Assembly (NCBI GenBank): GCA_017984135.1
Contig: JAGNZZ010000004.1
Coordinates: forward strand, 1 to 37,559
DNA: 37,559 nucleotides
Reading direction: 5' to 3'
Source of the DNA: Chitinophagales bacterium
GTDB lineage: Bacteria; Bacteroidota; Bacteroidia; Chitinophagales; JADIYW01
The notes under the pieces are model-generated. The model ran no database searches. It had not been told where the DNA came from and was given only the letters and a program-made list of their open reading frames with translations. Positions 1-7,536 of the stretch are shown here, one piece after another (the first letter of the stretch is position 1; each line of letters begins with the position of its first letter). The translations under genes and the position numbers were made by a program.

Positions 1-561
1 CAAAAATTAGCTAAAGATGTGGTACTGAGTAATGCGATTGAAGCTGCAAAAGATTTATATCTAAAAACTAGTGGCGGCACACTAAATGACGCTAAAAGTA
101 TTACGGCATTAAAATCGATTGTAGAAAAAATAAACAATAAAACGGCTACCACTGCTGACTATTCAAAAGCGGAAGCTATCTTAGGTATGTCTTATGATGG
201 ATTTATAAAAGAATTGCAGTCATTCGGTATTGCCTTAGCAAAGGTAAATGAAAAATACCCTGAATTAGCTAAAATGAAACAAACAGAATTGCAGGCGACT
301 TTTGCAAAAGCTATCCAATTAAATCCTACATTAAAATCATCTTTAGGAATTGATGCTGTAGTAAACGGGAAAGTAGCGGCTTGTCCGTTGCGTGACATTT
401 GCAATTTAGCAGTAACGCTTACTAAGTTATTTGCCGGAGATGCAATCTGTGTAGCTATTAATGTAACAACTATACCAGTTATTGGTGGCTTATTGTGTTC
501 TTTAGTTTTAAACTTAGGAGCAGGTTTATTAACCGGTATTTGTAATGCTTTACCTTGTTAA
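1..561 (+). CDS. Cysteine-rich hydrophobic C-terminal protein, 5' end outside window
   Basis: The frame is open from base 1 (the first codons read QKLAKD), so the true start lies upstream and 186 residues are visible. The first ~120 visible residues look helical and rich in Lys, Ala and Leu, with no Cys. The last ~60 are different: six Cys (visible positions about 128, 134, 150, 166, 181 and 186) in a Gly/Val/Leu-rich hydrophobic stretch, including TTIPVIGGLLC and ending GICNALPC. I do not recognise the family. The pattern (Cys, then a TIPV-G-C block, then a C-terminal Cys) recalls halocin C8-type bacteriocin domains, which is inference only. A signal peptide, if any, would lie outside the window. 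A clear terminator follows the stop. Confidence 0.75.
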   Translation, partial: QKLAKDVVLSNAIEAAKDLYLKTSGGTLNDAKSITALKSIVEKINNKTATTADYSKAEAILGMSYDGFIKELQSFGIALAKVNEKYPELAKMKQTELQATFAKAIQLNPTLKSSLGIDAVVNGKVAACPLRDICNLAVTLTKLFAGDAICVAINVTTIPVIGGLLCSLVLNLGAGLLTGICNALPC

Positions 562-589
562 TTTTTATAAAATAAAATAAATTTGAAAC

Positions 590-616
590 CCATCCTCATA
601 AAGGATGGTTTTTTTA
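590..616 (+). terminator. Rho-independent terminator after the Cys-rich gene
   Basis: A six-base-pair stem CCATCC/GGATGG closes a 7-nt loop and runs directly into seven T. It separates the first gene from the permease that follows. Confidence 0.8.
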
Positions 617-665
617 TTTAGTGTAATAATTTAAAACTAAAATCAACCTATATGGTTTTAAACCT

Positions 666-673
666 TATCTTTA
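666..673 (+). promoter_or_regulatory. Near-consensus -7 box, start-proximal
   Basis: TATCTTTA matches the Bacteroidota -7 box TAnnTTTG except for the last base. Only three bases separate it from the ATG at 677, so if it is used the transcript would begin at or beside the start codon. No convincing -33 TTTG is visible. Confidence 0.4.
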
Positions 674-676
674 AAA

Positions 677-1912
677 ATGAATTTTATAGAAATACTGACA
701 CTTTCGTATCGTTCTGTTCGAGCCAACATCATTCGAACCATTATTACTTGTTGCATTATTGGCTTCGGCATCATGGCGTTAGTGGGCATACTTACTTCTG
801 TTGATGGCTTAAAAGGATATTTGTCGGAAAGTTTCAGCAGTATGGGTGCAGGCACGTTTAAAATAAGAAATAAAAATTTAGGATTTAGTTTAGATGCCAA
901 TGAAGATATAGCACAAAAAGTCTTTCGGAATATAACTTATACAGAAGCTGTTCAATTTAAAAATAAATTAGATCCAAATTTTACTACATGTATTCAAAAC
1001 ATAGGAACACAAGGCGCTGTCATAAAAAATGGTGCAGTAAAAACCAATCCAAATATATTGGTTTTTGGCTCTGATGAAAATTATATCCTCAATGAAAGTT
1101 ACACCCTTTTGCAAGGTAGAAATTTTAATGAAACAGATATGAAGTTTGGTTCCAATGTCGTCTTATTGGGATATACAGTTGCCAAAAAATTATTTGGAAA
1201 AAATCTGGAAAACAAAAATAAAATAGTACATATAAACGATGTGAAATTTAACGTAATTGGTGTTTTAAATGAAAAAGGTTCCAGTTTTATTACGACAGAT
1301 AATGTCGTAGTAATTCCAATTACTAAAAGCAGGCAACTGTATGCGGCTGCAGATCCTTCTTATGTGATTAGTGTTAAAGGTGACCATGCAGAAAACATTG
1401 CACCTGCAGTAGAATCGGCTACATTAACGATGCGAAATGTACGCAAACTAAGACCTGGACAAGAAAACAATTTTGACATATTAAAGAGCGACAGTATTTC
1501 AGGGATGTTTGTAGAAAAAATGAGTTATGCTACCATGGCTGGCTTTGTAATTGGCATTATTACTTTAATTGGTGCTGCCATTGGTTTAATGAATATTATG
1601 TTGGTGAGCGTCACAGAACGCACGAAAGAAATTGGCACACTCAAAGCTATTGGTGCGAATAATAAAACCATCCGATTGCAATTTTTATTAGAAGCTATTG
1701 TGATATGCCAATTAGGTGGATTACTAGGCATTGTTTTAGGTATTATAGCTGGCAATGCTGTTTCCTTGTCCGTTGGTGGTGCATTTGTAATTCCTTGGAT
1801 GTGGATGCTGGTCGGTATAAGTTTTTGTTTAATTGTTGGCTTAATTTCCGGCATTTTTCCAGCTATTAAAGCCTCCAATTTAGATCCAATTGAAGCATTG
1901 AGGTATGAATAG
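677..1912 (+). CDS. ABC transporter permease, MacB/FtsX type
   Basis: A 411-residue inner-membrane permease. It has an N-terminal transmembrane helix (about residues 18-40), a periplasmic MacB_PCD-like domain of roughly 240 residues, and three C-terminal helices carrying the FtsX signature, visible as ERTKEIGTLKAIGA and the closing NLDPIEALRYE. This is the usual four-helix MacB topology and about the usual length of permeases that lack a fused ATPase. Family members use ATP hydrolysis by a partner to drive mechanical work on lipoproteins, peptides or drugs. No ATPase or membrane-fusion gene is adjacent; a terminator lies upstream and a convergent gene downstream, so partners must be elsewhere. 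Substrate unknown. Confidence 0.9.
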   Translation: MNFIEILTLSYRSVRANIIRTIITCCIIGFGIMALVGILTSVDGLKGYLSESFSSMGAGTFKIRNKNLGFSLDANEDIAQKVFRNITYTEAVQFKNKLDPNFTTCIQNIGTQGAVIKNGAVKTNPNILVFGSDENYILNESYTLLQGRNFNETDMKFGSNVVLLGYTVAKKLFGKNLENKNKIVHINDVKFNVIGVLNEKGSSFITTDNVVVIPITKSRQLYAAADPSYVISVKGDHAENIAPAVESATLTMRNVRKLRPGQENNFDILKSDSISGMFVEKMSYATMAGFVIGIITLIGAAIGLMNIMLVSVTERTKEIGTLKAIGANNKTIRLQFLLEAIVICQLGGLLGIVLGIIAGNAVSLSVGGAFVIPWMWMLVGISFCLIVGLISGIFPAIKASNLDPIEALRYE

Positions 1913-1989
1913 TTATTTCATAATAAAATAAATAGTCGAAGATTGCTCCAACTACTTATTATTCTCTATTTTACTTTAAACAGATAACA

Positions 1990-2253
1990 TTATGCCGGCA
2001 ATCCAATAGCATTTTCGGTATTTACTTCGTGGTAAGTTTCAGCACTGCAATTTCCTACTTTATCTCTCAAGTAATTATCTAAAGTAGCAATATTATCTGC
2101 TTCCCATAAGCAAGTTGCTTCTGTATTATCTGCATTCGGCAAAACCTGAATAACACGTTTTACACCATTCTCAGGTAGTTTTGGTAAATTTTGTTGTGCG
2201 CTTCCCCAAAAACCGGCAACATCATTAATTTTGTGGTTGACTACTATTATCAT
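1990..2253 (-). CDS. Small protein of unknown function (87 aa)
   Basis: An 87-residue soluble protein beginning MIIVVNHKI, with a central CLWEADN segment and Asn/Ala-rich C-terminus. I do not recognise a named family. The short strand - helix - strand - helix pattern suggests a ferredoxin-like (dimeric alpha+beta barrel) fold, which is inference. It has its own stop just past the MacB-like gene (convergent) and is separated from rplI by rplI's terminator, so it is probably monocistronic. Real-gene status rests on normal amino-acid composition and lack of a competing frame. Confidence 0.65.
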   Translation of the reverse strand: MIIVVNHKINDVAGFWGSAQQNLPKLPENGVKRVIQVLPNADNTEATCLWEADNIATLDNYLRDKVGNCSAETYHEVNTENAIGLPA

Positions 2254-2336
2254 GACTTAAATATTTTTTTGAATTTAAAAAATCCAGCTATCAATACCAA
2301 TACCCAAACTGTGGTATTATTTTCATTTTTAATTAA

Positions 2337-2367
2337 ATAAAAAAACGCTGAACTTTCGTTCAGCGTT
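2337..2367 (-). terminator. Terminator of the rpsF-rpsR-rplI operon
   Basis: A perfect 10-bp stem AACGCTGAAC/GTTCAGCGTT with a TTTC loop lies just past rplI. In the minus direction it is followed by a run of seven T. Confidence 0.9.
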
Positions 2368-2393
2368 AAATGTATTTCTATAGTAGAATATGC

Positions 2394-2840
2394 TTATTCT
2401 GCTACTACATCAAATTCGATTTCAGTTGAAACTTCTTTATATAAGTTGACAGTAGCCTTATATGTTCCAACTTCTTTTACTTCACCTACAATGTGTACGC
2501 GTTTTCTGTCCACACTTAAGTCAAATTGTATTTTCAAGGCTTCCGCTACTTGAATGTTTGTTACACTTCCGAATAATTTGCCGGTAGTACCTGCTTTTGA
2601 ACCTACGATTACGCGTGTTGCTTTCAACTTTTCTGCTAATGCTTTATAATCTTCGATTAATTTAGCAATTTTAGCTGATTGTTGTTTTTTAATTTCTTCG
2701 TTGTGTTTTTTATTTGAAGTATTTGCCACTTGTGCAAATCCTTGAGGTATTAGGTAATTACGACCATAGCCTGGTTTCACATCTACTACGTCGAATTTAG
2801 TGCCTAAGTTTTCTATATCTTTTAATAAAATGACTTCCAT
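2394..2840 (-). CDS. rplI: 50S ribosomal protein bL9
   Basis: 148 residues, the normal bL9 length. The N-terminal rRNA-binding domain is recognisable from MEVILLKDIENLG and the Gly/Tyr-rich turn KPGYGRNYLIPQGFA. It is followed by the long connecting helix and the C-terminal domain containing GKLFGSVT. bL9 binds 23S rRNA near the L1 stalk and influences frame maintenance. Last gene of an operon with rpsF and rpsR; seven bases separate the rpsR stop from this ATG. The region before the ATG is A/T-only with no Shine-Dalgarno. Confidence 0.97.
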   Translation of the reverse strand: MEVILLKDIENLGTKFDVVDVKPGYGRNYLIPQGFAQVANTSNKKHNEEIKKQQSAKIAKLIEDYKALAEKLKATRVIVGSKAGTTGKLFGSVTNIQVAEALKIQFDLSVDRKRVHIVGEVKEVGTYKATVNLYKEVSTEIEFDVVAE

Positions 2841-2847
2841 AATTGTA

Positions 2848-3114
2848 TTATTTTAAAAGGTCAGTAACATAAGGCAATATTGCCAAGTGGCGCGCTTTTT
2901 TCACAGACTGTGAAATTTTGCGTTGGAATTTCAATGAGTTTCCTGTAAGTCTTCGAGGTAATAATTTACCTTGGGCATTTACAAATTTCAATAAAAACTG
3001 AGGATCTTTATAGTCGATATATTTGATTCCTGTTTTTTTAAATCTGCAATATTTTTTCTTATTTGCACCAATTTTTGGAGCATTTAAAAATTTAATTTCG
3101 TCTTGTGTTGCCAT
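2848..3114 (-). CDS. rpsR: 30S ribosomal protein bS18
   Basis: 88 residues from the chosen ATG at 3114 (start MATQDEIKFL). An upstream in-frame extension is rejected because the ATG has an ideal ribosome-binding site and the resulting length is usual. The RNA-binding core is visible as KLLPRRLTGNSLKFQRK and the helix ending ARHLAILPYV. bS18 forms a heterodimer with bS6 on the 30S platform. In Bacteroidota this pocket, with bS21, is known to hold the 3' tail of 16S rRNA and hide the anti-SD. Only one base separates the rpsF stop from this ATG. It is the only gene in the window preceded by GGAGGT, which suggests special translational control. Confidence 0.97.
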   Translation of the reverse strand: MATQDEIKFLNAPKIGANKKKYCRFKKTGIKYIDYKDPQFLLKFVNAQGKLLPRRLTGNSLKFQRKISQSVKKARHLAILPYVTDLLK

Positions 3115-3115
3115 C

Positions 3116-3469
3116 TTAAACCTCCGCTTTTTTAAATTTACCACTTAATTTATTTCTGCGTTGCTCTGCATACGCCAATCCGTGTTTGTCAAATCGTGTA
3201 GTTAAAAAACGCATGATGTTTTCATCACGTTTAAATTCTACTTCAAACTTGCGGATAAATTGAGGATCTACCTCGAATTGCAACAAAGTATAAAAACCTG
3301 TTGTCTTTTTCTGGATTGGATAAGCCAATTGTTTAATGCCCCAATCTTCTTTGTGAACCACATTTCCACCAGCTTTCTCAACAAGCTCTGTGTACTTTTT
3401 TACGGTTCTTGTGTACTCATCATTACTGAGTACCGGCGTTGTAATAAAAACCGTTTCGTAATTGTTCAT
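3116..3469 (-). CDS. rpsF: 30S ribosomal protein bS6
   Basis: 117 residues, starting MNNYETVFITTPVLS. Typical bS6 landmarks are the first beta strand YETVFI, KEDWGIKQLAYPIQKK and FYTLLQFEVDP, with a basic tail (RRNKLSGKFKK). It binds 16S rRNA as a dimer with bS18 on the 30S platform. First gene of rpsF-rpsR-rplI. No Shine-Dalgarno precedes its ATG; the leader is A/T-rich and about 70 nt long. In many bacteria the bS6:bS18 dimer represses this operon by binding the leader, so the structured leader here is of interest. Confidence 0.97.
   Translation of the reverse strand: MNNYETVFITTPVLSNDEYTRTVKKYTELVEKAGGNVVHKEDWGIKQLAYPIQKKTTGFYTLLQFEVDPQFIRKFEVEFKRDENIMRFLTTRFDKHGLAYAEQRRNKLSGKFKKAEV
3120..3125 (-). 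promoter_or_regulatory. Strong Shine-Dalgarno of rpsR
   Basis: GGAGGT on the minus strand, five bases before the rpsR ATG and overlapping the last codons of rpsF. It gives six consecutive pairs with the standard 16S 3' end. It is exceptional here: other starts have A/T-rich or at most weakly purine-rich leaders. Confidence 0.85.
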
Positions 3470-3539
3470 AATTTATTAATTATTTTGATTAAAAATAGTA
3501 CAAAATCCATTATTTCGGAATTTGTCCCAACATTTCGGG
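3470..3539 (-). promoter_or_regulatory. rpsF leader with two similar small hairpins
   Basis: Between the promoter and the ATG the transcript contains two related units: TCCCGAAATGTTGGGA and, five bases later, TCCGAAATAATGGA. Each can form a short stem (UCCC/GGGA and UCC/GGA) presenting CCGAAAU. A bS6:bS18 autoregulatory element with a conserved CCG is known in this position in many bacteria. Assigning these hairpins to it is inference. Confidence 0.4.
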
Positions 3540-3542
3540 ATG

Positions 3543-3550
3543 CAAAGGTA
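3543..3550 (-). promoter_or_regulatory. -7 box of the rpsF operon
   Basis: TACCTTTG on the minus strand matches TAnnTTTG exactly. TTTA about 19-20 bases upstream is a weak -33 match. The start of transcription would fall near 3539, leaving a leader of about 70 nt. Confidence 0.6.
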
Positions 3551-3623
3551 GTAATTAATTAATTAATTTAAAAACGATTGCGATAAATATCGGTATGAAA
3601 ACGAGGATTTTATGTTAAATTTC

Positions 3624-3654
3624 GGTGATTTTAAGCGTAAATTAGAAAATCACC
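3624..3654 (-). terminator. Probable terminator of rpiB
   Basis: A 9-bp inverted repeat GGTGATTTT/AAAATCACC with a 13-nt loop begins 13 bases past the rpiB stop. The following T-tract in the minus direction is weak (GAAATTT), so termination may be incomplete. Confidence 0.55.
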
Positions 3655-3667
3655 TATCTAAAATAGA

Positions 3668-4102
3668 TTAAATCTTTTCAACTCTTCTTTGATGTCGGCC
3701 TCCTTCAAAGTCAGTTGTTAAAAAAGCTCGAACCATTTCTTCGGCTTCATCTATCGTTACAAAACGAGCCGGCAAACAAATTATATTCGCATCATTATGT
3801 TGACGAGCCAAGCTTACTATCTCATTTTGCCAACACAAGGCTGCACGCACTTTTTGATGTTTATTAGCTGTAATGGCTACACCATTCGCAGATCCACATA
3901 TTAAAATACCAAATTCTACCGCACCATTTTCAATTTCATGAGCTGCCGCATGTGCATAATCTGGATAATCACAACTATCTAAACTATTCGTTCCTACATC
4001 CACACATTCTATTTGATTTTTTTTCAAATACATTTTTATTGCTTCTTTATAGTCAAATCCGGCATGATCGGAACCTATCACTATTCTTTTAGGAAAATTC
4101 AT
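3668..4102 (-). CDS. rpiB: Ribose-5-phosphate isomerase B
   Basis: 144 residues from the ATG at 4102; a TTG two codons earlier is rejected. RpiB/LacAB family: SDHAGFDYKEAI near the N-terminus, DVGTNSLDSCDYPDYA, and the active-site loop ICGSANGVAITANK with the nucleophilic-position Cys. It also contains the family segment HNDANIICLPARF. It interconverts ribose-5-phosphate and ribulose-5-phosphate in the cytoplasmic pentose phosphate pathway. Monocistronic between its own promoter and terminator. The -7 box TAAATTTG ends only three bases before the ATG, so its mRNA is predicted to be leaderless. Confidence 0.95.
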   Translation of the reverse strand: MNFPKRIVIGSDHAGFDYKEAIKMYLKKNQIECVDVGTNSLDSCDYPDYAHAAAHEIENGAVEFGILICGSANGVAITANKHQKVRAALCWQNEIVSLARQHNDANIICLPARFVTIDEAEEMVRAFLTTDFEGGRHQRRVEKI

Positions 4103-4105
4103 AAT

Positions 4106-4113
4106 CAAATTTA
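4106..4113 (-). promoter_or_regulatory. -7 box of rpiB, abutting the ATG
   Basis: TAAATTTG on the minus strand fits TAnnTTTG exactly and is three bases from the ATG. With the usual 4-base distance to the transcription start, the first transcribed base would be the A of the ATG. Confidence 0.5.
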
Positions 4114-4327
4114 AAACTAAAAACCATATCGTTCAATTCTTCTTTATTAAACAAAAATTATATCTATATCATTTTAAAAAACAAACTTAATTCATACTAA
4201 AAAAAGATTACACCTATCTATCACTAAAAAACAAGAATTTCATTTAGGCATCAAAATTCTTTATCCTTAAATATTTCTGTATTTTTAACCTCAAAATAAT
4301 TCATAACTATTTTAATTAAAAGATTGG

Positions 4328-5548
4328 ATGACCAACTACGATTCGCCTTTAAAGAAAACCTGGATTCGTTTATTAAAAAATAAACCGGCAATTTTAAGCT
4401 TATTTGTCATTTGTATTGCAATTGTTTTAGCCATTATTGGACCTAGTATTGCTCCAGACAGAACTCCGGATGCGGATGACCAAATATTACAATTAGCCAA
4501 CATGAATCCTGGATTTAAAACAAAAATGTTATTAGTTCAAAAAAACAGAGAGGAAAATAAGACTTCATTTTTGAAACGTGTTTTCATAGGCAAAGAAAAT
4601 GAAAATGAAATGATGCCGATTGTCTCTTATACAATGGATGCGGAAAATATCATTATTCAAACTTATGAAGGTGAAGGTAGAGGTGCATTGCAAAAAGAAA
4701 TTCCTATTGTTGATGTCTGTAAAGCCATGTCTATCACACAACCTGGAGTGAAAACAAATGGCAATTATGTTGCATTTACCGATTTTGCTGATCAACCTCA
4801 AACTGCCTCTTTAGCTGCTTTGAAAAAAGAAATAGAACAAAATAGAGTTATCACCAAAACTTACCATTTAGGAACGGATGGTTATGGAAGAGATATTTTA
4901 AGTAGATTGTTGTTTGGTGTACGTGTATCTCTTTCGGTTGGCTTAGTAGCAGTATTAATTTCACTAACCATTGGTATTTTCATGGGTAGTATTGCCGGAT
5001 ATTATCGTGGAACAATTGATAACATTATTATGTGGTTCATCAATGTCATTTGGGCAATTCCAACTATTTTATTAGCTATGGCGATACGATTTGCTATTGG
5101 AGATAAAATTCCTTCTTTCTTAGCCATATTTATAGCTGTAGGATTATCAATGTGGGTGGAAGTAGCTCGTATCGTTCGTGGTCAAGTTTTAGTGGTTCGA
5201 GAAATGGAATACATACAAGCTGCACGTGGACTAGGATTTCAAAACCTAAGAATTATCATCAAGCACATTTTACCTAATATCATCGGTCCAATTATGGTAA
5301 TTGCGGCTTCAGATTTCGCATCTGCTATATTAATAGAAGCCGGTCTATCGTTTGTAGGAATTGGTGTAAAACCTCCAACGCCGAGTTGGGGCACCATGCT
5401 AAATGACCATAGAGCCTATTTATTGACACCAGATAAAGCATTTTTGGCATTGGCACCTGGAATTTGCATTATGGCAATGGTATTGACCTTCAATCTGTTA
5501 GGAAATGGATTACGCGATGCATTTGATGTAAAAGGACAAACCAATTAA
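4328..5548 (+). CDS. OppC/DppC-family ABC transporter permease with periplasmic insert
   Basis: 406 residues, about 100 longer than classical OppC. An N-terminal cytoplasmic segment and TM1 (about 21-39) are followed by an unusually long, charged extracytoplasmic stretch (about 40-180). Then comes the family signature HLGTDGYGRDILSRL (180-194) and the five-helix permease core. The EAA loop that docks the ATPase is clear at EYIQAARGLGFQNLRIIIKH. The family imports di- and oligopeptides or nickel. No OppA, B, D or F is adjacent; 186 bases and a separate promoter separate it from psd. A near-consensus -7 box TATTTTTA lies at 4280-4287, about 40 bases before the ATG. Substrate not predictable. 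Confidence 0.9.
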   Translation: MTNYDSPLKKTWIRLLKNKPAILSLFVICIAIVLAIIGPSIAPDRTPDADDQILQLANMNPGFKTKMLLVQKNREENKTSFLKRVFIGKENENEMMPIVSYTMDAENIIIQTYEGEGRGALQKEIPIVDVCKAMSITQPGVKTNGNYVAFTDFADQPQTASLAALKKEIEQNRVITKTYHLGTDGYGRDILSRLLFGVRVSLSVGLVAVLISLTIGIFMGSIAGYYRGTIDNIIMWFINVIWAIPTILLAMAIRFAIGDKIPSFLAIFIAVGLSMWVEVARIVRGQVLVVREMEYIQAARGLGFQNLRIIIKHILPNIIGPIMVIAASDFASAILIEAGLSFVGIGVKPPTPSWGTMLNDHRAYLLTPDKAFLALAPGICIMAMVLTFNLLGNGLRDAFDVKGQTN

Positions 5549-5664
5549 TCTACACATTGATAATCAACCACTTAACATTGTTCTATATTAAATTTTCAAT
5601 TTATAGGAAACTTTTGTCTAAGGTTAATAAAAGGTTGAACTAAAGTTGTAATTTCGTTGTTTTG

Positions 5665-5695
5665 TTTGCATATCTAAGTTATATACTTATTTTTG
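5665..5695 (+). promoter_or_regulatory. Full Bacteroidota promoter of psd
   Basis: TTTG at 5665-5668, a 19-base spacer, and TATTTTTG at 5688-5695 match both the -33 and -7 elements exactly. It is the best complete promoter in the window and leaves a leader of about 35 nt. Confidence 0.7.
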
Positions 5696-5734
5696 GTGAG
5701 CGAATAAAAAGTTTTATTAACGAACAATCCTAAA

Positions 5735-6406
5735 ATGAGAAGAACATACATTCATAAAGAAGGTTGGAAGATAGTTTTAACGACATTCTTTATAGTATTA
5801 GCCATAAATTTGATTACAAATTTTATTTTACATGCAGGAAAAACCATGAGTTGGATAGTTTTCGGACTCACATTTTCATTTTTCTGTTTTGTCACTTATT
5901 TTTTTAGAAATCCCAAACGCAACTTAATTACTGACGATGATAAAATTATTTGTCCGGCTGATGGAAAAATTGTTGTAATCGAAGAAGTGTATGAACCGGA
6001 ATATTTTGAAGATAAACGTTTACAAGTTTCTGTGTTTATGTCGCCGGCAAATGTGCATGTTAACCGCGCTCCTATAAAAGGCGAAGTTAAATATTCCAAA
6101 TACCATGATGGTAAATATTTAGTGGCATGGCATCCAAAATCCTCCACTGAAAATGAGCGTACCTCAATAGTAATTGACAATGGAAGTGTGGATGTTTTAG
6201 TGCGACAAATTGCCGGAAAAGTAGCACGTCGCATTGTATATTATTTAGAAGAAGGTGATAAAATTGAACAAGGAGCTGATTTTGGATTTATTAAATTCGG
6301 TTCTCGTGTAGATATGTTTTTACCTTTAGACACCAAAATCAATGTGTTATTGAATCAAAAAGTAAAAGGTGGAATTACCGTAATTGGTGAATTACCCACT
6401 TCATAA
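5735..6406 (+). CDS. psd: Phosphatidylserine decarboxylase proenzyme
   Basis: 223 residues, the short Psd type common in Bacteroidota. Two N-terminal membrane helices (about 13-33 and 38-56) precede the catalytic domain. Family motifs are CPADGKIV, SPANVHVNRAPIKGEV and RQIAGKVARRIV. The self-cleavage site is FGS at 188-190: cleavage between Gly189 and Ser190 would give the alpha chain with its N-terminal pyruvoyl group. It makes phosphatidylethanolamine from phosphatidylserine at the inner membrane. It stands alone; pssA is not in the window. It is convergent with recA across a shared hairpin terminator. Confidence 0.95.
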   Translation: MRRTYIHKEGWKIVLTTFFIVLAINLITNFILHAGKTMSWIVFGLTFSFFCFVTYFFRNPKRNLITDDDKIICPADGKIVVIEEVYEPEYFEDKRLQVSVFMSPANVHVNRAPIKGEVKYSKYHDGKYLVAWHPKSSTENERTSIVIDNGSVDVLVRQIAGKVARRIVYYLEEGDKIEQGADFGFIKFGSRVDMFLPLDTKINVLLNQKVKGGITVIGELPTS

Positions 6407-6429
6407 ATTTTGAAACGGATATAATAAAC

Positions 6430-6465
6430 TAATAAATGGTTGGCAGAAATGCCAACCATTTATTA
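6430..6465. terminator. Bidirectional terminator between psd and recA
   Basis: A perfect 16-bp stem with a GAAA tetraloop (GNRA type); the core is TGGTTGGCA/TGCCAACCA flanked by A/T pairs. The outer A/T pairs provide a T-rich end in both directions. Confidence 0.9.
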
Positions 6466-6484
6466 TAATAACATAATTGGATAG

Positions 6485-7510
6485 CTATTCTGCTACTGCC
6501 AGTTTAGTTCTAATTTTGCCTTCAATTTCATCGGCTAAACCAGCATTATCTAACATTAATTGTTTCACTTGGTCGCGGCCTTGTCCCACTTTTTGTCCTT
6601 CATAACTATACCAAGCACCACTTTTTTGTAAGACACCTAGTTCTGCACCCATATCTACAATTTCACCTTCTTTAGATACGCCTTTTCCAAACATAATATC
6701 AAACTCAGCAATTTTAAAAGGTGGTGCTAGCTTGTTTTTCACCACTTTCACTTTTGTTTGGTTGCCAATCACATTGCCTTCTTTATCCTTAATTTGTCCG
6801 GCACGTCGGATATCCAAACGTATGGATGCGTAGAATTTCAACGCGTTACCGCCTGTTGTTGTTTCAGGATTTCCAAACATAACACCGATTTTCTCGCGTA
6901 ATTGATTGATAAAAATACAACTGCATGACGTTTTATTAATCGCACCGGTTAACTTACGCATGGCTTGGCTCATCAGTCGAGCATGCAAACCCATTTTGCT
7001 GTCTCCCATTTCGCCTTCTATTTCACTACGAGGCACTAATGCCGCAACAGAATCCACTACAACTAAATCAATTGCGGCAGAACGAATTAATTGTTCGGCA
7101 ATATCCAAAGCTTGTTCTCCATCATCTGGCTGAGTGATGTATAAATTATCCGTATCAACACCTAAAGCCTCGGCATATTTTTTATCAAATGCATGTTCGG
7201 CATCGATAATGGCACAAATACCACCTCTTTTTTGTGCTTCAGCAATGGCATGTATTGCCAATGTGGTTTTACCGGAAGATTCAGGACCATATATTTCAAT
7301 AATTCTTCCTTTGGGAATACCTCCAATTCCTAATGCTAAATCCAAGCCTAAGGATCCGGTTGAAATGACTTCTGTTTCCACGATGGAATTATCACCCAAT
7401 TTCATGACAGTTCCTTTGCCATATTGCTTGTCTAATTTTTCTAAAGTAAGTTGTAAGGCTTTCACTTTTTCAGAAACTGCTTCTTTGGCTACTTTTTCTT
7501 CTTTACTCAT
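6485..7510 (-). CDS. recA: Recombinase RecA
   Basis: 341 residues. The Walker A motif GPESSGKTT is at 75-83, the Walker B strand is [15 protein letters not shown], and the DNA-binding loops are [17 protein letters not shown] (L1) and [18 protein letters not shown] (L2). The C-terminal domain ends KLAVAE and is only mildly acidic. RecA forms filaments on single-stranded DNA, drives strand exchange and stimulates LexA self-cleavage. The gene is monocistronic, with an exact -7 box 26 bases before the ATG. I see no obvious LexA-type palindrome at the promoter. Confidence 0.98.
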   Translation of the reverse strand: MSKEEKVAKEAVSEKVKALQLTLEKLDKQYGKGTVMKLGDNSIVETEVISTGSLGLDLALGIGGIPKGRIIEIYGPESSGKTTLAIHAIAEAQKRGGICAIIDAEHAFDKKYAEALGVDTDNLYITQPDDGEQALDIAEQLIRSAAIDLVVVDSVAALVPRSEIEGEMGDSKMGLHARLMSQAMRKLTGAINKTSCSCIFINQLREKIGVMFGNPETTTGGNALKFYASIRLDIRRAGQIKDKEGNVIGNQTKVKVVKNKLAPPFKIAEFDIMFGKGVSKEGEIVDMGAELGVLQKSGAWYSYEGQKVGQGRDQVKQLMLDNAGLADEIEGKIRTKLAVAE

Positions 7511-7536
7511 AATACATCTAATTTTTTTACAATAAA

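Noticed and set aside
1525..1878. 117-codon minus-strand frame inside the MacB-like gene
   Set aside because: Antisense to a well-supported membrane protein; no independent signal.
2299..2318. AATACC/GGTATT hairpin upstream of the 87-residue gene
   Set aside because: Six base pairs with an 8-nt loop and no T-run; expected by chance in AT-rich DNA.
677..5548. A two-permease ABC system made of the MacB-like and OppC-like genes
   Set aside because: They belong to unrelated permease families, are 2.4 kb apart with opposite-strand genes between, and share no ATPase.
7134..7535. 133-codon plus-strand frame antisense to recA
   Set aside because: recA is unambiguous on the other strand and this frame has no family features.
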